Origin: Nannobrachium achirus
Taxonomy: Eukaryota > Chordata > Actinopteri > Myctophiformes > Myctophidae
Assembly (NCBI GenBank): GCA_963921795.1
Contig: OY997640.1
Coordinates: forward strand, 55,616,113 to 55,680,112
Direction: 5' to 3'
DNA: 64,000 nucleotides
Part shown: positions 44,326 to 56,009 of the stretch, in pieces
Layout: each line of letters starts with the position of its first letter
How positions within the stretch are numbered: the stretch's first letter is position 1
Translations under genes and position numbers: made by a program
The notes under the pieces: generated by a model
The model's database searches: none
The model's input: only the letters and a program-made list of their open reading frames with translations
Told to the model about the DNA's origin: nothing

Positions 44326-45305
44326 CCTAAGTGGTTTAACTCGGATCGTGAGAAAAATGGCAGATTTTCAGAGGGTGTGCTGCGCTGCAGCCCCTAGCCC
44401 GCCTTCTGTGTTTGACTCAATCACAGTCTGTCTCTCTGTGTCCCTCTGGGTTTGGAAAACGCTCGACCACCAGTTTACGAACACAGCCCAAACATTTAGT
44501 TTGGAGACGCGGAGGCTGATCCAGGCGATAAACAACCGCAGAGAAAATACATGACATGGCAGAGCAGAATCTCTCCCAGCTAACTGCTTCTAATTGAGTT
44601 AGACTGCCCCAAATGCTTGGTTTGAGAGTGTTTGTATGTATGAATCTGTGTATGGCCTATCTATTTGTGTCTGTGGGAATGACGTGCAGTCCTGTCACTG
44701 GTGAACGACTATCTTTTACAAATGTTCACACGTGTGTGTGTGTGTGCGCGCGCGTGCATTGTTAAGGATGGCTGTAAGGGAAATTAGAATACAGACAGTT
44801 GACAAGGCTCCAATGGGAGTAAACATATCAGCCGGCAAACTGGGTTACAGTCAATTATCGATCGCCGCAATGACAAAATACTGTCCTCCCAATACACACA
44901 CTCACGACGTGTGCTGAATGAATATTATATGTAGCGTATTCCATAGAAAGAGTGAACGCTGCAGGTGTGCGTACACTAACACACACAAACACACACACCC
45001 TCACACTCCATTAAGTTGTTGTTCATGACCGTGAAAATATTGCCCTCTCAGCTGAACTACTTCATAGGTGCAGTCTGCAGTGATGAAAGATGTATCGCGT
45101 CTCCAAGTACTTAAATGGCTCTATATACTGTTCGGAATGGTGCCAGATTTACTCTTTGTGTGTTCCAGGCACGCACACGTGCATGTGCGCTGTAGCACAT
45201 ACGGTATGCGTCTCCTTGAGCTCTGAAAATTGTTCCACCTCAACAAGCCATTTGCTCCCTTTCAGCTCCCAACTAATTCAGACTTCGCAAACACTTTCTC
45301 AGTGC
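44326..45305. other. no gene seen
   Basis: Short GT/GC tract at 44731-44756 and CA-rich stretch near 44977-45000. No coding support. Confidence 0.5.
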
Positions 45306-45313
45306 CATTACAA

Positions 45314-45627
45314 TAGAGTTCTCAACGGACCTGAAAATGAATTCCCGGCCCTAACTGGGTCGGCCCGATGCCCTACCCGACTAATTAGCATAACTTTTAG
45401 GCCCTACGCGGCCCGAAACGTCGGGTCGGGTATGGTCAGGTTTGGGAAGAATTTGAGAACTCTATCACAGAGTACAAGTAATAAAATAATTAACAAATAT
45501 CTTATTTCATTGAGCCCGAGGCCCTACCCGGCCTGACTAATTAGCATACATTTTAGGCCCTACCCTACCCTAAATGTCGGGTCGGGTTAGGGTATGGTCG
45601 GGTAATGTAGAGAATTTGAGAAGTCTA
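45314..45627. mobile_element. hAT MITE with TAGAGTTCTCAA ends and internal duplication
   Basis: Exact 8-bp duplication CATTACAA at 45306-45313 and 45628-45635. The body (GGCCCTACCCG... GGTCGGGT) is present twice; an internal end TTGAGAACTCTAT at 45453-45465 pairs with the left end. No hairpin cassette. Confidence 0.5.
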
Positions 45628-45635
45628 CATTACAA

Positions 45636-46399
45636 TACCAGCCATGTCAGACAGCCTTCTTGATTGCCACATCCAAATTACAGTGTCTTCTTTTATTGAG
45701 CCACTAGAAACTATATTGACCTGGCACTAACAAGGGCCCACGGGAAGAATAAAAAAAGCTTCCTAAGCAATACCCTGACCTGTACTCTGGCTGGCAGGGA
45801 GATCTGCTACTAGAAGCATGCATGTTATTCCGATGGGAAAAACGACACAAAACCACGCCCATATCACTGTTCTTCACTCTTTTACTTGACAATAGACGTG
45901 TACAATAGGCTAGGTATTAGGTGGCATTAGCGCTATACCTACAGTGTAAACAGCTCCAAGTAGGCGTATGTTGATCACTTCCACCCAGAAAAGGGGGGGA
46001 AAGTGTAGCCAATGAAAACGACCTGCCACAGTTTGCCTAATTTGCGGAACAGCATAAGTGCCATTGACACTGAGCACTATAACTATAAAGATAACTATAA
46101 TTATATTGTTAACCATTGTATTTTATTATTTTATCGTTGGTGTTAACTCTGCCATCCACTTGATTTAGATTTTTAAAACTAAATTTTTTATAGTTCTAGT
46201 GCTCAGTGGAGTGTCCTCAGATCCCAGGTCAGATCCACACAACAGCCAACGTGCGTTGGTTCTCTGTCAAAGTGTCCTTGAACAACACAATGAATACCTT
46301 CCTGTACATGTATACAGTACAGAACAGAGGGCAATGTACAGTAGCAACATTCTTAATTACTCTGTGTGTGGTTGAACAACAACTAAATAAATCACATCA
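45636..46399. other. no gene seen
   Basis: AT-rich, no feature supported. Confidence 0.5.
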
Positions 46400-46657
46400 A
46401 ATTACAAATCCTGTGATTGCCCCGTGACGGTGTAAATGTGGGGCAGAGGTTCTGAATTGGCATCCAGGGAGTGTGTGTGCTCATTTTGGCAGTGACCGGG
46501 CCAACGGCGCCGGAGATTAGCTGGTAACAAACTGGATGGACGGACGGACGGACGGACGGACGGACGGACAGACAGACAGGGGCAAATAAAATACTCTCCC
46601 CCATGCCTTCGGCTGGTGGAGACAATTACAAATCCTGTGATTGCCCCGTGACGGTGT
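46400..46657 (-). mobile_element. truncated Helentron-type element flanked by a 34-bp direct repeat
   Basis: 46434-46623 is the 5' part of the 2411-2855 element on the minus strand (GTCTCCACCAGCCGAAGGC start at 46623, a GGAC-type array at 46535-46577, breaking off at CCCCACATTT). An identical 34-bp sequence lies on each side: 46400-46433 and 46624-46657. Confidence 0.5.
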
Positions 46658-46848
46658 TATCTCTGGTTTCCAATCCAATATCTCTAAGTATAAGCTATGC
46701 CGTTGCTTTGATCAAGAGCTAAGTAATCAGATGTCCATCCTTACCCTGGTGGCCATGTTTGTGCCAGCTAAGCATTGTGGTCCACATTTGAGTTCCTCAT
46801 TACAGAATGACTCTAATGCACTGGTTCTTAATGTCCGGTCTGGGCCCC

Positions 46849-47303
46849 ACCAGCGGGTCCAAATGGATTCTTATGGGTAGGGCTGTCACGATTAGGACAT
46901 TTTACATGACGATTAATTTTCACTCAAATAATTGCGATTAACGATTTAATTGTGTTTTTGTCGTGGACAATTACATTTCTGTTTGGCTTTTAGGCTTTGA
47001 AGTTGCACATGGTAGATATGACACACAACCTAAATATACAAAGAAATGACTGACATATTTGACAACTTTACACTTAAAAAAGAACATTGATAGTGGAAAT
47101 AGCCGATCTACAAGCTCACAAGCTTGAAGATCTGCTATTTCCTCTATTTTTGACTTTCTTTTAAATATATGAACATTTTTCAACATGGAAACGATTATGA
47201 CGATTATGAAAAATAATCACGATTATGTCAAATAATTGCGATTAGACAATTATGTAATAATTGTGACAGCCCTAACCAGCGGGTCCAAATGGATTCTTAT
47301 GGG
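46849..47303 (+). mobile_element. hAT MITE TAGGGCTGTCACGATT flanked by a 29-bp direct repeat
   Basis: Element 46878-47274, ends TAGGGCTGTCACGATT and GTGACAGCCCTA. The flanks 46849-46877 and 47275-47303 are identical over 29 bp, instead of the usual 8. It carries a hairpin cassette at 47091-47150. Same family as 60950-61296. Confidence 0.5.
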
Positions 47304-47684
47304 ACTGGAACTGTGAGTGTGCGTCATTATACAGTATCCCGTAAGGGTCCATTTGGTTCCATTTCGTACACAGAGGGCAGCATGGCTTTATGCACCTGGC
47401 CTTTCCTCCCTGACTGGTGGCCTTTGTTGGGGACTGGGAGGTTTAAATCATTCTGAAATGGAGAGGAGGAGGCAGCAGCCAGGCAGGCTGGGATGGGATT
47501 AGCCTCAAAATGAAAGTCCATTGTCTTAATTGATTTGGCCGTCATAAAAAGACAGGGGGGGAGGATACTCAATCATCTAAAAAGGGTCAAGGGTGATCCA
47601 AGCCAGATCTGCAACGGTCGAGTCTGCACGTAAAAGCCTAGATACTATACACAATTACACACATATACTGCAAACACACACAAA

Positions 47685-47689
<5 letters not shown>

Positions 47690-47752
<63 letters not shown>
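47690..47752 (+). repeat. (CT)n microsatellite
   Basis: About 63 bp. Confidence 0.5.
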
Positions 47753-48464
47753 ATGCTGACTGTCAGAAATAGGATACCCTGCTGTTATCGAACCCAGCAA
47801 TGTGTACAGAATCAGACCAAGTCAGTGAAGTCACCATTTGACTCACTCAGCAATTATGAAATAGCTGCTCTGTTCATCTCCCTTCCACCATCTGCACTCT
47901 TCTCGAAGCATGGATAGTGTCCATTGAATGGTTAACCAATAACCACATTAACCCCACTGTCCCCAATTCACCTTTGTTCAATCATTTTTTCTATTATAAT
48001 GTTTTTCTTCAAAAATAGCAGATGTATGAGTTCACAACTTGTGAGCTTGTAGATCAGCTATTCACATGATTTGTTGTATAAGAACACAGTATAGCTTAAG
48101 TGGTTAAGAGATTAACATTCTGTATATTTTTTCCTTATATAATAACATATTTTTGATTACAAATTAAATTCTTGCGGATGGCAAATAAGTAAATAAGCAT
48201 TTGAGCTTATCATATTGACAGGAACTTACAAGACAGGTTATGATTGACAGCACTTCCCTGATAGATTACACAGAGATTACACAGAGACAGGAGGAGGTAC
48301 GGACAGATAACATGTATGCACTGGTTTCACCTTTAACTACAGAACTTCCTTATATCAGTACACTCTCCTCTTCTTCCTTTGGGGACCACATGAAGTGTTC
48401 ATGCTATACTTTACTTTAGTTTACCTAAAGCAACTGCAGCCAAAGAATGCTAGTCATACTACTG
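47753..48464. mobile_element. TTAA-type fragment with hairpin cassette
   Basis: A hairpin at 48011-48063 (AAAAATAGCAGATGTATGAG arm) lies between TTAACCCCACTG (47949) and CTTAAGTGGTTAA (48098), likely a decayed TTAA element. The rest is featureless. Confidence 0.5.
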
Positions 48465-48708
48465 ACTGTTTTTTATTATTTTCTTTTCTGCTTATGTAAT
48501 TGATGTTATCCTATGCAAAGTAGGCTACTCTGTTCTATCCGTCTGTCTTTCAATGTTATATGAGATACATAAAGTGGTTCATGTGTAAATAAGCCGTAAA
48601 GCTTACTAGGATCTTCTTTTAGTTGACCTTGTACCAGTGATTTGTGCTGTCAAGAAACTGTACTTTTTCCTATTGCACCTGCTAATAAACTCTTCAATCA
48701 ATCAATCA
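48465..48708 (+). mobile_element. 5'-truncated L2-like LINE 3' UTR copy
   Basis: Matches 5625-5868, including CAATGTTATATGAGATAC and ACCTTGTACCAGTGA, with the tail TAATAAACTCTTCAATCAATC. Confidence 0.5.
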
Positions 48709-48726
48709 ATACATTGCAGAGACTGC

Positions 48727-48728
<2 letters not shown>

Positions 48729-48782
<54 letters not shown>

Positions 48783-48790
48783 ACATGCGT
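48729..48790 (+). repeat. (GT)n/(GCGT)n microsatellite
   Basis: GT units then about twelve GCGT units. Confidence 0.5.
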
Positions 48791-49106
48791 GCATGCAGTG
48801 GTGTGAAGTAACTAAGCATTTTAAATCAGTGATTACAAACAATGCATATTTAATCTACTTTGATTAAACTCTGTGAAGTCTAATTTTATTCTAGTCTGCA
48901 TTTGACCAGAGCTGCTGCGTGTAATAGCGCCCTCTAGGTGCACCCCACCCTCTTCAGTAGAAGTACCAGAGAGACTAGTTGTTCTCCTAGTCTTGACTAG
49001 GTGTGCGACCGTTAATCAAACAAATCAGTTTGATAATATTTTCTAAATATATTGTTTGTAAAAAATTATACACATTTTTTTTTTTTTTTACTTTATTTTT
49101 TAAAGC

Positions 49107-49322
49107 AAAAAATAGAAGATCTACAAGCTCACAACGGATCACGACACATTGCGAGCTTGTAATTAAGGCTATTTTCGCTGTTTGACGCAGTTGTACGACA
49201 ATGTATAAAAGAGCACAAGATAAAAATAGAAGATCTACAAGTTCACAACGGATCACGATGTGACACATTGCGAGCTTGTAATAGCAGCTATTTTCGCTGT
49301 TTGACGCAGTTGTACGGCAATG
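49107..49322 (+). repeat. tandem duplication of a hairpin cassette unit
   Basis: Two copies about 116 bp apart, each: AAAATAGAAGATCTACAAG arm, ACAACGGATCACGA centre, CATTGCGAGCTTGTAAT arm, then GCTATTTTCGCTGTTTGACG and CAGTTGTACG. The right arm has lost its GATC in both, so the decay preceded the duplication. Confidence 0.5.
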
Positions 49323-49344
49323 TACCAGTAAGACTCCCTAATCG

Positions 49345-49375
49345 GGAGATAAGCGACCGTTGGTCGCTTATCTCC
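49345..49375. repeat. perfect hairpin, 14-bp arms
   Basis: GGAGATAAGCGACC, loop GTT, GGTCGCTTATCTCC. Confidence 0.5.
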
Positions 49376-49426
49376 ACAAATATCACAACCTCCACCTCTC
49401 ACGTCATACGGGTAGCCATAGTTACA

Positions 49427-49854
49427 CCTGGAATGTTGAATCTCCATATATGGAGATAACCTACGCATCACACAAAGTCTGACCTCACCAGCCCATACTT
49501 GGGCATGGACGACTTATATCTCCATATACGGAGATGGCCATATATGGAGATACGATGACATCACAGAGTCCACAGCTGATGATGTGGCGTGATGTCATAC
49601 AATACACAAACAAGCCCTATATAAAGGGGCAATTCTCACCAGGGAAGAGAGCATTGCCTGGAATGTTGAATCTCCATATATGGAGATAACCTACGCATCA
49701 CACAAAGTCTGACCTCACCAGCCCATACTTGGGCATGGACGACTTATATCTCCATATACGGAGATGGCCATATATGGAGATACGATGACATCACAGAGTC
49801 CACAGCTGATGATGTGGCGTGATGTCATACAATAAACAAACAAGCCCTATATAC
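49427..49854 (+). repeat. recent duplication, two near-identical copies 230 bp apart
   Basis: 49427-49624 and 49657-49854 are about 198 bp each with one difference seen (AATACACAAA / AATAAACAAA). Each contains the palindrome TCTCCATATATGGAGA and a TATCTCCATATACGGAGA / CCATATATGGAGATAC cluster. Confidence 0.5.
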
Positions 49855-51425
49855 TGATGCGGAGATATGAGCAGGGCAAAGGTGTGACGTGTGACGTGTG
49901 ACCGACCGACCGACCGACGGACGGACGGCCGGTGGAGGTTTTCATAGTAAACTGCTCCCTGACGGTTGCAATTAGAATTTTTGAAGATATGTAAAATAAA
50001 ACAAATGAACTATCAACCATGCTTTTTGACTCATCCAAAAGGTAATGGCTATAATAATCACTAAGAAGTAAATGGACAGTTGCAGCCCTCTTGAGTAGCA
50101 GTAGGGTGTACGGTTTCTTCTTGGCTTACAATTCACTGGTTATGTGGGTTAGATATCAAGAGATGGCCAGGGTGCTAAGTGGGCTTCAATAATGCAAGCA
50201 AGGTGAAGGCCAGGAAGGGGGGAGTCAGGGTGTGTGCGCGCGTGTGTATGTGTGCGTGTGTGAACACACCCGTCTACGAGTATTATGTGTCAGAGAGAAA
50301 GTTTTTGGTCGTTTTTTCTGTGTGTGTGTGTGGGACAGGTGAGAGAGAGAGAGTGAGTGAGTACGTGTGAGAGAGAGATAGAGAGATAAAGGAGCATGAG
50401 ACCAAGAGTGAGCAATATGTACTAGTGTGTCAAAAGGGTTTATGCGCGTGTATATTTTGAGGAAGTGGAGAGGGATTACCGCTTTCATGTATGTGCCACT
50501 TCTGGGGAACTCTCTGCCAGAGAAAATACCAATTTGAACCCCTGTGTGCTCGCGTGCGTGCATGTGTGTGCACCATAGGGTGTGCACACACACAACTGCA
50601 TGTGTGTATGCATTGGTGTGTGGTGGATTGAGGTGGAAAACAGGGAAAAGCCAAAGGAATGCCCTTTCCTCCTCGATCTCATCTATAATTCAGCTGTGTA
50701 GCTCAGTAAGACCTGAAGCAGTCCACACTATGGCCTCTTTCTCTCTGTCTATTATGGACAAGCTGCTGCATCCCTCCCTTGATGCTGCAGCTCACATTGT
50801 GTAGCACAGCCAGTGAGAAAAACGCAACCAGGTCCATGAAAACAAGCTCAAACGAAGTGACTATAGCCTGCATGAGCACTTTAAACCAGTGAATATACAT
50901 TGTAGGACATTAACCAAAAATTCATCAAGTCGACTCAGTCGACTTCATTACACAACATTATCTTCTATAATTGTTTTGCCCCATGTGTGCGTGTGTACAG
51001 CATTCAAACAGTAGGATTGCTTATTGTTAAGGACTGGATTCTCTCCATTAACTAATCTATAATATTAACATAAAAAAGCCTTATTAAAAGGGAGAAAGGA
51101 TCACTTTAGGCACCTATGTCAAAAGGTATGTAATTTTCGGGTTTTGTCCCCCGTTCCTCCCCCATCGTTTGACATCATAAAGTAAACTTTTTACTGAGTC
51201 GAGTCGCCTTGCAAAAATCACAAGTCGTTAATGCCCTAATATATTAGACGATCTAAAAGCTCACAACGTGCCAGTACCAGTATTTACAAGCTACTTACAG
51301 ACAGAATTTGCTTACAATAAGAGGACAGGGCAACGGCTGTTTCTACCCTGTGGGCAGAGGCCCACTGGTGGGCCATGGGCCATGAGGTTATTGCAAGTGG
51401 GCCCCCCAAATAATTGAAAAAACAA

Positions 51426-51429
<4 letters not shown>
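49855..51429. other. no gene; short simple repeats
   Basis: (GACC)n/(GACG)n at 49901-49927, GT and GA tracts around 50226-50390, and a hairpin-cassette arm remnant (ACGATCTAAAAGCTCACAAC) at 51247. No coding support. Confidence 0.5.

Positions 51430-51489
<60 letters not shown>
51430..51489 (+). repeat. (TA)n microsatellite
   Basis: About 60 bp of pure TA. Confidence 0.5.
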
Positions 51490-51491
<2 letters not shown>

Positions 51492-52031
51492 AAATCAATC
51501 GATAGATTGATCATTGATCACCATCAACACGGCAGCCAAAGGGCAGACGACGTGTCCAGTGGTCAGATGGGTGGGCCAGCCAACGCTTGCAGAAATCTCA
51601 AGTGGGGCCTGGTCCAGAAAAGGGTGGGAGGCGCTCCGTGTAGCAGCTGTAGATGTCACATTCAGCCACCAAGATTTCAGTGAATTTGAGCAGTGGTCTC
51701 CATTTAGCGGCATCCGTTATTATAGTGTACCGAGTGACAGATGTGGAATATCCCATCTCCTAGGAGACCCTTAACAAGAGCTCAACTGCCAACACGGATC
51801 ATTGGGTTGAGTCGTCCCCAGTCTCAGTGATTGAACTCGAAATTAAACCCGTTTCATTTCAGTGACCGTGAGAAGAACTCTTCACTCGAGTATGGACGGA
51901 AACGACAAATGTTTTCTCCCTCATACAGTACATTACGCTTTTTGTCCCTAATTATCGTCTATTAGGAACTGAATGGGAAGCCACTTTGTCTTGGCTAGCG
52001 CCGGTTCATTAGCAGTCTGTATCATGGATAC
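51490..52031. other. no gene seen
   Basis: Starts with ATCAATCGATAGATTGAT-type palindromic sequence; nothing else is supported. Confidence 0.5.
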
Positions 52032-52039
52032 GGTATACG

Positions 52040-52475
52040 CAGGGGTGTCGCACCAAATTCTGGGCCCTGGGTACAAGGATTCACTGCGGGGCCCCCATGA
52101 ATGTTCTTCATGGGGTTAGATTGGGAATGTGCTTTAACTATGGAAAACTATGGAAAAATAGCAGATCTACAAGCTCTCAAAGCTTGTTGATCTGCTATTT
52201 TGAAAACCTATGTTTCTATGTCAGTAGTGCTCAAACCTTTTCATGTGAAGGACCCCCAAAATGATATGTATTTGGCCATGGACGCTTAAAATACACATAT
52301 ATTCAAAGATTTGCAGACATTTTGACGACTTTTCAAAAATAGCAGATCTACAAGCTTGCTGTAAGCTTGTATATCTGCTATTTTTCAATAGCTAAAGTAT
52401 AAAATAATTAAGGCCCCTCCACCTTGGGCCCTAGTAACTCAGTCCTATATCCCCCACCCCGCCCCTTGTGACGCC
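52040..52475 (-). mobile_element. hAT MITE, CAGGGGCGTC family, right end lost
   Basis: Begins CAGGGGTGTCGCACCAAATT; the opposite end stops at TTGTGACGCC and lacks CCTG, so no duplication is found. Both hairpins are shortened (52152-52202 and 52335-52386). Confidence 0.5.
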
Positions 52476-53171
52476 AAACAAAAAGCATTGCTTATCGCAG
52501 TTCCTTCCCCAGGTGTGTCATTATTTCCCAGACAGATGGATATACCACGTCTATCTCCTCAGTCTAGCTCACTCCTTCACGGCCTCACTCAGAGCTCTCC
52601 GCCTCCTGCTCAATTGACTGAGAATTGGTTTACTGTAAGTAAGATATACCACTTCCTGTTTTCGCCCGAAGAGCTGAAGTTATTACTTCTGGACGTGCGT
52701 GCACGCCTCTCTCTGTGAGGGTGTCCTCGAGTGCTTGTATCGGTTTGAAATGTGACATTCGTGACAAGTGGGTTTTGACAGTTGTGTAAACCGTTCTGTG
52801 TATATCAGCAAATCAGCAAACCTGCCTTGAAAACACACCTGTTTGCACACAGAACGATTACGCTAAACAATCGCGATTGCCTCACATAACTGCAATCAGT
52901 CCTAATTGTGCCAGGCCCATTACCAAAGCCAGCCCTAACCCGCTCTCATGTTAAAAAGCCATTACATCAGATCGCATTACGTTACACGACATCCGTCAGA
53001 CAATGCTGCTGTCACTCAGCAAGGTCATGGCACTAATCCGCTCTGTACCGTCCCTCAATGCTCCAATCAAAATGACTTATGCAAGGTGAGCCCTATATGT
53101 CGCAAAATGTCCGCCTTACATGGCATGGGTGACAGCTACTGTACTGTATGACGTGGGTCAGCACCGAAATA
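52476..53171. other. no gene seen
   Basis: No supported feature. Confidence 0.5.
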
Positions 53172-53179
53172 CACTAGAG

Positions 53180-53588
53180 CAGGGGGCTTCAACAGGGGGC
53201 CCGGGACCCCTAGGGGGTCCTCAGAGTTACTACAGGGGGTCCTCCAAATCTTTGAGTGATAGAAACCTTTTTCTTCTTTTTTATATTAACCACTTGAACC
53301 CTAGCGTCCTTATTCTGGGAACTTTAGCCAAAAATAGCAGATCTACAAGCTCACAACGCCTCGCGCTGCGAGGCGTTGTGAGCTTGTAGATCGGCTAGTT
53401 TATTAAGTATTGATGGTTCAAGTGGTTAAATATCTGAAAACACAAATTGACATGAATCCAAAATACACTGATAATCGTGCTGTCAAACAATGAAACTATA
53501 TTTAATCTATGAACAGGTTGTGGGGGGACCTTGCTTCGTCTCTCTCTCAACTAAGGGGTCCTTGGCCTGAGAACGTTGAAGACCCCTG
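53180..53588. mobile_element. hAT MITE, CAGGGGTCTTCAACG family, perfect 8-bp TSD, nested
   Basis: Exact duplication CACTAGAG at 53172-53179 and 53589-53596. Opposite orientation to 24506-24975. The nested TTAA element (TTAA 53286-53289 and 53425-53428; CCACTTGAACC ends) contains a hairpin cassette at 53327-53402. Confidence 0.5.
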
Positions 53589-53596
53589 CACTAGAG

Positions 53597-54317
53597 GGCT
53601 CGAAAGTGGTTTTAAGATTTGCATGATGATGCATGCAGTTTCAGAATGATGATCCATTGTTCAGAATGAAACAGGAAGCCGTTAGAAAGGATCTACAGTA
53701 TTTGGACTCACCTAAAGCATAAATTATGCTTTGTCGTCTGACCATGTCGCTTGTCATAAGCGTGAACACATCGGCATAATCAGATAACACATTGTCGTCT
53801 CTTGAAAATCAGAGTTTTCTGTGCGTGACACAGGTGTAAGACAAAGTATAAATGAGGCGATTGTCTTTCCAGAATTCCGGTAAATGACGCCGTTGTGTCC
53901 AGTATTGTTTATGCGCTTACAGAAACCGCACACTGTTCTACTGAGAGGAAATTACCCAGAGTCAAAAACTCACTAATGAAATTGGCAACTGTACGCACAT
54001 CCATTAAATTCAGTGGGTGTTCAGTCAAGCTGTTTTGGGTGGCAAGTCAATGAGGCACACTATTGGTTGGTGGTGTACTGTGGCAGGGGTACAGCATCGC
54101 TCAGTCGCGCACCGAGGAACAAGAAAGGGAACGTCAGTAAGCGCTAAACCTGAACGAACGCCTGTTCAGGCTCGGCAACCGTTTTTAATTATAGGTCGAT
54201 GGAATACTCAGGGGGATAGAGAGATCACACAGAGAGAAAGAGAGAGAAGAGAGAGGGGAAACTGTGGAAAGTTGTTGAATGCAATGTGAATGTGTCGTTA
54301 CGCTGGCAATGCCAGCG
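53597..54317. other. no gene seen
   Basis: Contains ATAAATTATGC and CAAAGTATAAATGAGGC near 53719 and 53843, decayed ends of the AAGTATAAATCAGGC family. No coding support. Confidence 0.5.
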
Positions 54318-54542
54318 GTGGAAGAAGTACTCAAATAAATTTACTTGGGCAAACGTAGCCATAAAATAATTTAAAAATACTCTGTTAAAAGTGAATTTAA
54401 CTAAAAAATGTAATTACTCAATTTAGTGAAAGTATCTCAAAATTGTACTTAAAAGTCAATTTAACTCGAAAAATGTAATTACTCAATTATGAAAATCTCT
54501 CAAAATTGTACTTAAGTAGTACTTGAGTAAATGTACTGAGAG
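54318..54542 (+). repeat. dispersed fish repeat (AAGTACTCAAATAAATTTAC type)
   Basis: Same type as 7790-8222, with an internal duplication of TGTAATTACTCAATT. Confidence 0.5.
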
Positions 54543-54858
54543 AGGGAAAGAGCAACTGGGGAGTAGAAAGAGAGAGACATCAATAGAAAACTTACTGAGA
54601 GGGAGGGAGGAGGCAGGCTGGATTTTATGGACTGAAGGAAAGCATAAAGAGAAAAGCACACATGGGGAGACTGACAGCTACAGCATACAGCGGGGGAAAC
54701 AAAAAAAAGAAGAAAAAAAAAGAATAGCGTGAAAGAAAAAGAGGTGAAACAAGGACAAAGTTTTGACGTTCCCTTCCGCCCCCCCTAACAAGCTTAGAGC
54801 AGTGGAGGAGTAATGTTAATCATAAGGTCCGTACCGCCTGTGTAATCTGTGCGATTAA
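54543..54858 (+). repeat. purine-rich tract
   Basis: Mostly A and G, with A runs near 54701-54722; no coding evidence. Confidence 0.5.
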
Positions 54859-55291
54859 TTGTCTCCACCAGCCGAAGGCTGAGGGAGAGTATGTTTTCCC
54901 CTCCGTCCGTCCGTCCGTCCGTGCGTGCGTGCGTCCGTCCGTCCGTGCGTCCTCGCAGTTTGTGAGCAGCTAATCTCAGTCACCGTTGGCCCGATCGCTG
55001 CCAAACTGAGCACACACACTCCCTGGATGCCAATCTAGAACCTCTGCCCCACATTTTTCAAATCAGCCTCATGGTGGCGCTATAACAGGCCGATTTGTGT
55101 GGCCTGGTTGTTACCAGCTAATCTCCGGCGCCGTTGGCCCGATCGCTGCCAAACTGAGCACACACACTCCCTGGATGCTAATTCAGAACCTCTGCCCCAC
55201 ATTTTTTAAATCAGCCTCATGGTGGCGCTATAACAGGCCGATTTGTGTGGCCTGGTGGAGACCTGTGCTCGGAAGAGCACTGCTTCTAGTT
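54859..55291 (+). mobile_element. Helentron-type non-autonomous element, copy 2
   Basis: Nearly identical to 2411-2855, including the same internal tandem duplication, subterminal inverted repeat and 3' hairpin (55265-55280) before CTAG. Differs mainly in the length of the GTCC-type array. Confidence 0.5.
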
Positions 55292-55675
55292 CACATTCGT
55301 TTAAACTGCCGTTTGTGTCAAAATGAGTACAGAACGCGGCTATAACAAGGCAATAAAGCGACGTGATTATTTTTTCCGAAACAAGCCCGTTTTCTTTTTT
55401 CACAGAGAATGAAAGCATCGACCTGTATGAATGAGGCATCACCAAAAAGTCAAAGACAATAGTTTGATATGAAATATTCGTGTCTATGTCCTTCCCCGCC
55501 CGATTCGCCATGTTATCACATATCACGTGACCCTTTACTGGAAAAAAGGAAAAAAATCTGGTTGGTAATCTGTCTCTGTCCATGACTGTAAATGAGTTTC
55601 CAGAAGGTGGCATTCCCGTTTCCTGTTCATTTCCCCACTGTTTGATTGGCTCAGTAGCATTAGGGTTTGGACATG

Positions 55676-56009
55676 TATAAGCCTTATTCACGGCCCGCCC
55701 ACTCAGCATCCCCCGGGTTCTGAAGTCACATTTTGAAGGGGAAAATCCTACTATAGCCTATAGAGTTAACACAGAAATCGCAAATTTAATGCAATTTCCG
55801 AATAGTAAAGTATAAAATACGGCTAGCATGATCAAGAACACAAGATAGTAAAAGGCACAAAGCATTATAATTTACTTTACCGTTCGAAATAATGATTTGT
55901 TGGCTTTAAGTCCAGCTATTTCTGTTATAGTTTCCCCTTCTAAATTGATGTCAGCACCCGGGGGATGCTGAGAAATTTGCTGAGTGGGCGGGCTGTGAAT
56001 AAGGCTTAT
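55676..56009. mobile_element. long inverted-repeat element, ATAAGCCTTATTCAC ends
   Basis: Left ATAAGCCTTATTCACGGCCC and right GGGCTGTGAATAAGGCTTAT, with a second paired block (AGCATCCCCCGGGT / ACCCGGGGGATGCT). Flanks share GACAT (possible imperfect 8-bp duplication). Superfamily not assigned. Confidence 0.5.

Noticed and set aside
54017-54289. 90-residue plus-strand open frame
   Set aside because: Ends in a GA-repeat-derived RERERRERG tail and shows no domain.
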